DNA from: Gnetum montanum
Lineage: Eukaryota > Streptophyta > Gnetopsida > Gnetales > Gnetaceae
Direction: 5' to 3'
Assembly: GCA_015680685.1 (NCBI GenBank)
Contig: MNCI01033465.1
Location: forward strand, 597,942-661,941
Length of the DNA stretch: 64,000 bases
The position numbers and the translations under genes were made by a program. The notes beneath the pieces were generated by a model. That model saw nothing but the letters and a program-made list of their open reading frames with translations, searched no databases and was not told where the DNA came from. Positions 60,577 to 64,000 of this stretch are shown one piece after another (the stretch's first letter is position 1; each line of letters begins with the position of its first letter).

Positions 60577-60910
60577 CAAAGATTATCATAGAAGGCCATT
60601 TTCCTAAGCAACCTACGATAACAAGAAAACCAACACGGTCAAGTGATACCTATTTAAGACAGCAACATGTAATGAATACATGCAAAGCAATGATGCAACA
60701 TTAAAGAGTTGCCAGTTTAAGGTCTTAGCAGACTACAACTATATAAACTTTCATGCCGAAGACTGCCAATTTAAGGTTATAGTGGTCCATCACTAGGTTT
60801 AAAATGTAAAGGGAATGCATAAATTACTAGTTTAAGGTCATAGAAGACCATAACCATGCAACGTTGTAAGTCAGAGTTTCCAGCTTGAGGTTGTAGCAGA
60901 TTGTAACTAA
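60577..60910. repeat. Second array with the CCAGTTTAAGG core
   Basis: After about 130 bp of unassigned sequence, four longer units start at 60,711, 60,764, 60,827 and 60,880. The core GCCAGTTTAAGGTCTTAGCAG matches that of 55,871-56,155. Confidence 0.7.
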
Positions 60911-61127
60911 GCCACAATGTAAAAGAATGAAGTGAAAATGTTAGTGCATCTACGTGCTATGCTGTAGTTGTGTGCTACGCATGCTACGCTGCAAGGGGTA
61001 GGGGTGTCCCTTACTACGCTACAGTAGATAGGAATGCTTCGTGTCATGCGTGGGATGTGGAATGTCCCACGTTACGTGCAGGACATGGAACACCCTGAAA
61101 AGTAACAGGTGTTTTAACCACTTAGGC

Positions 61128-61135
61128 TATAAATA
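61128..61135 (+). promoter_or_regulatory. TATA box
   Basis: CTATAAATAAGGG context, followed at a plausible distance by a pyrimidine-rich stretch around 61,155-61,170. Strand and position would allow transcription toward copy B. Confidence 0.5.
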
Positions 61136-62110
61136 AGGGATTATCCCATGGTAATCTTGTCACTTTCATTGTCAAAACTAACACCCAGAGCATAGCATGG
61201 TTGAGTTGACATACAGTGTAGTGGTCGTAGCGTAGCATTCGATACACCTAAGTTTGTCAATAGGATGATGGCACGTAAGAGTGAATGCAGGCATCAGGGG
61301 CTTGCCAATGTAGATGAAGGGGAGTGCACCCTATGATGTCTTTCCAAGGCATGCATTAAGGAGTGGAAGGAGGACCCATACACCCAGTAATTCACTATGC
61401 TACCCTTGTTTATGTTATGTAGTTTATCAAGTTAGATTGTTACTGCGGTCACTATGTCTTGGTTGCTACGAACGTCACTATTTCTATGCTGTAACTATTG
61501 TTATTGCCTTGGTTGTCACTTTAGTCGCTACATCGTGGTTGTTGCTGCCTTAGCTACAGCAGCTGAGGTAATTACTACACTACAGTTGGCACACAACACT
61601 ACACTAACCACCATTGTTGGGAATGGACGATGCCCCATTGAAAGGGTTTGGGCAGTTCTAAGCGACATAGCATAGGTTCAACATAGCACAACACCCTTAA
61701 AGGGAATTCTGGTTTACAAAGTTTTTTTAGGCAATGTAGCACATGTTCAGCATAGCATAGCATAGCACATTGTATGTTATATTTCATACAGTAGAATAGG
61801 GTAGGGGTAATGGAAACATTGTATGTATTTTTCTCAAGCCGTATTATTTTTAACATTGTAACTGTCAAACTGTTATGTTTTTAGTGGTCGCTATGCTACG
61901 CCATTACACTGCTACACTTGCAGGCTTGCTACACTATTATGTTGGTAGAACTGCTACATTGCTATGCTTGTTGCAGTGTTGTACCTACTACATTGTTATG
62001 CTTGTTATGTTGTTATACCCACCATACTTACTATGTTTCTACGCTACACAGGGTATGGTCGTCATGCCATGCTACGCGTAATGCGGTCGCTACATCATAC
62101 CTTGCTACAC

Positions 62111-62290
62111 TATGCTACACATAATGTAGTTGCTATGTTGTGCAAGTTGTACTTGTTAGACTACGCTACGCGTAACACATCCGCTACACTGCGTAGGGTG
62201 TACCTGTTATGCTACGCTATGCATAACATATATGCTACACTGCGTAGGATGTACCTGTTACGCTATGCTGCATGTAACACTCTACTATGC
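62111..62290 (+). repeat. 51-bp tandem array
   Basis: Units start at 62,111, 62,162, 62,213 and 62,264 (partial), each exactly 51 bp apart. The core has CTACGCTA, CGTAACA, CTACACTGCGTAGG and GTACCTGTTA. Because 51 is a multiple of three, an open frame (61,964-62,299) runs over it with a 17-residue repeat. Confidence 0.85.
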
Positions 62291-62684
62291 TACATGTAAT
62301 GTTCATCCTTAGTTCATTGTGTTAAGGGACATACTATTTCTTACTCAAAAAATGCTTGTATACCAAATGCTACACTACATTATTGAGTAATCGTCACTTG
62401 AACATTGTACTAACGCTTTGTGCTATGTCATGCAGTGTCATGTTGAAACCCATCCTAATCGTGCTAGAGTTGGTAGGAGTCTTTTGTTGCTTGAGTGCAC
62501 CCATTGCCAACATCCCCCCTCCTCATGCACGGGTAGGAGATTAGGTAGTTTGGTTCCAAGAAGATGCGTGGGACTTCCTAGAGTTCCTCCTTCACCACCT
62601 CAGTGTGATAGTGTGATCACAGTTATCGCCCAAGATAACCGTTGTTCTTTTTGAAATGCTATTGCCCGGGAAAATCGAGGCATT

Positions 62685-64000
62685 TTGAAGTTCATGGCTA
62701 ATGGGTCAATTGAAGGCGAAGGGGCAAGAGGCTCAAATCTACACCCTAGAGGCTTAAGATGCTTATGTTGGATTTGGGCTATGCCCGAATTTAAATGCTA
62801 TCACATGTACAACACATTGTTTGTTGCCTATCACATGGGCACTTTCTTCAAGAATCCACCTAGGACCATCTATTATGCCAGCAGGTGAGTCCTATGAAGA
62901 TGTTTTAGACATGTTGTATCATTTTTCTTGTGGAGTTAAAATGCTTATTATGTTTTGTATGCTATCAGGTTTATGATTGATAAGGATGGTCTTCGAGACC
63001 ACGAGGGGATGTTGGCATTGGCCCAAACAACCTTACAAGAGTTCTCTTCTACTGGGAATATGCGCACCAATGTCATAGAATAGCTTGGGGCCAATTTCAA
63101 AACCTATTTAACCAAGTATGCCAATTCTATGTGAGATGTGAAGAACTTGGATGGTTGGATAGCGAGTGGGCATCCCGTTGAGCACTTACCATGGAGGACG
63201 TCTTAGTGGAAATCCCACCATTTTCCATGCCATTCATACCTAGTGTGTTAGATTATGCATTTGTTTTTATGTGTTCAAGTGATTGGTTTTATTTTTTCCT
63301 TTTGTTAATTTTGTTGTTGATTATTACAGTAGTGAGTGAATCCCAAGATGTTACAGTAATCACCTCCAACTGTGATGAAACTAACCTCTTCTTCAAATAC
63401 GGGAAGGTGGATGAGACACAACGTTGGCTATACAATGGGGCCCTAGCCACCCTTGTTCATAATGTTTAGGAGGTTGGGCTTATGGATTTATTCTTAGCAA
63501 TAAATCCAAGCATCCTAGTAGTAGAAATGCTCTCCCTAGTTGATTCTTTTTTCAAAAAGGCTAACCGCTTCCACACATGGGTTCATAATGTGCGGGTGGT
63601 GTTTGAGATTACTGACAATATTTTTGTAGATCTTTTCAGTGTTCTCTTTGATGGTCTACCTATAGGATATAAGACTAGAAAGGATGTAAACCATCAAGGG
63701 GATATAGAAGAATGGCTAGGGACGAGTAAGGACTGAAAGGAGATTTATATGCATAAGGTTAGGCTAGGGGTAGCCCAAAAGGTTTACCCTATTTTCCAAG
63801 CTTGTGCCTTCCCCAAGCTACTCTCCTAAGGGAAAATTCTTGGAGTAGACTAGGCTTGGATCATAAGGGATGTCATGGAAGAAGGGACCCACTATAATTG
63901 GGCCAAGTACCTTTTCAAAGACTTGCGGGTTGAAATGGTTAAGCTTCATGAGAAGTTTGATGCCTGTTTCAATGTACAGTTTTCCTTCTTCATAGCCTGT
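62685..64000 (+). pseudogene. Intron-containing ORF family, copy B (3' partial)
   Basis: Plus-strand gene-like sequence. An exon ends at 62,884 (FFKNPPRTIYYAS). An 84-bp intron (62,885-62,968; donor GTGAGT, acceptor CTATCAG) splices in frame to FMIDKDGLRDHEGMLALAQ. A second intron runs from about 63,242 (weak donor GTGTGT) to 63,329 (acceptor TTACAG), at the same place as the intron in copy A. The next exon runs past the window end. Landmarks: VTVITSNCDET, RWLYNGA, MDLFLAINPS, DLFSVLFDGLPIGYKT, IEEWLGTS, then NWAKYLF and FFIAC. TAG and TGA stops are fewer than in copy A. Product unknown. Confidence 0.55.

Larger units (their letters stand above)
60940..62290 (+). mobile_element. LTR-like promoter region rich in CTACGCTATG motifs
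   Basis: Contains the same CTACGCTATG / TAGTGTAGC words as the LTR at 52,185-54,430. A 7-bp stem hairpin (CGTGGGA/TCCCACG) is at 61,049-61,071. A plus-strand TATA box follows at 61,128. Ends are not defined, so it is only LTR-like. Plus-strand copy B lies downstream. Confidence 0.35.

Noticed and set aside
61964-62299. 111-codon ORF as a possible repeat protein
   Set aside because: The frame exists because the tandem unit is 51 bp. No start context or homologue supports it.

Overview
This 64 kb window looks like heterochromatic, repeat-only DNA of a seed plant with a large genome. A gymnosperm would fit, but the sequence does not prove it. I see no intact host gene, tRNA, rRNA or CRISPR array. 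The DNA is AT-rich, and nearly all recognisable coding sequence is decayed Ty3/gypsy retrotransposon of the Athila and Tat lineages. Many stops are TAG or TAA where CAG or CAA is expected, as expected of old, heavily methylated copies. There is one 41-base gap (8,964-9,004) and one ambiguous base (12,275).

Layout, left to right. 1-3,250: an intron-containing ORF family (copy A, + strand). 3,935-6,290: a Tat-family LTR and the start of its gag (+). 6,330-7,743: an LTR-like promoter and a minus-strand ORF remnant. 7,744-16,964: an Athila-like element on the minus strand (integrase, RNase H, RT, protease, gag, tRNA-Asp primer site, 5' LTR), interrupted by a solo LTR with a perfect TATGC duplication. 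16,965-22,608: a second Tat gag start and two Tat LTRs facing each other (18,143-19,248 minus, 21,239-22,608 plus). 22,609-31,300: a tandem repeat, unassigned DNA and a second, more decayed Athila-like element (minus). 32,519-34,480: a Tat-like gag (plus). 34,760-41,491: a Tat element in minus orientation (3' LTR, 3' UTR, integrase, archaeal-type RNase H, RNase H, RT), cut by a copia-like solo LTR. Next to its RT start lies a complete gag-only LTR element (41,497-47,486) with a perfect CCATT duplication. 47,690-49,760: a degenerate repeat and a regular array of eight units of about 190 bp. 49,760-52,184: AT-rich DNA with no features. 52,185-60,571: a second minus-strand Tat element with a 2.2 kb LTR, followed by a solo LTR next to its RT. 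60,700-62,300: tandem repeats and a plus-strand TATA promoter. 62,685-64,000: copy B of the ORF family from the left edge, same strand and same intron position.

The elements form a nest. Old Athila and Tat copies are the substrate. A younger, tRNA-Asp-primed LTR family (ends TGATGA / TCATCA) invaded them three times, each time near the start of the host element's RT. The LTRs of this family share R-U5 but carry different U3 blocks. The Tat-family LTRs each carry their own kind of internal tandem array. The least familiar item is the intron-containing ORF family at both window edges, which I could not assign to a known family with confidence.
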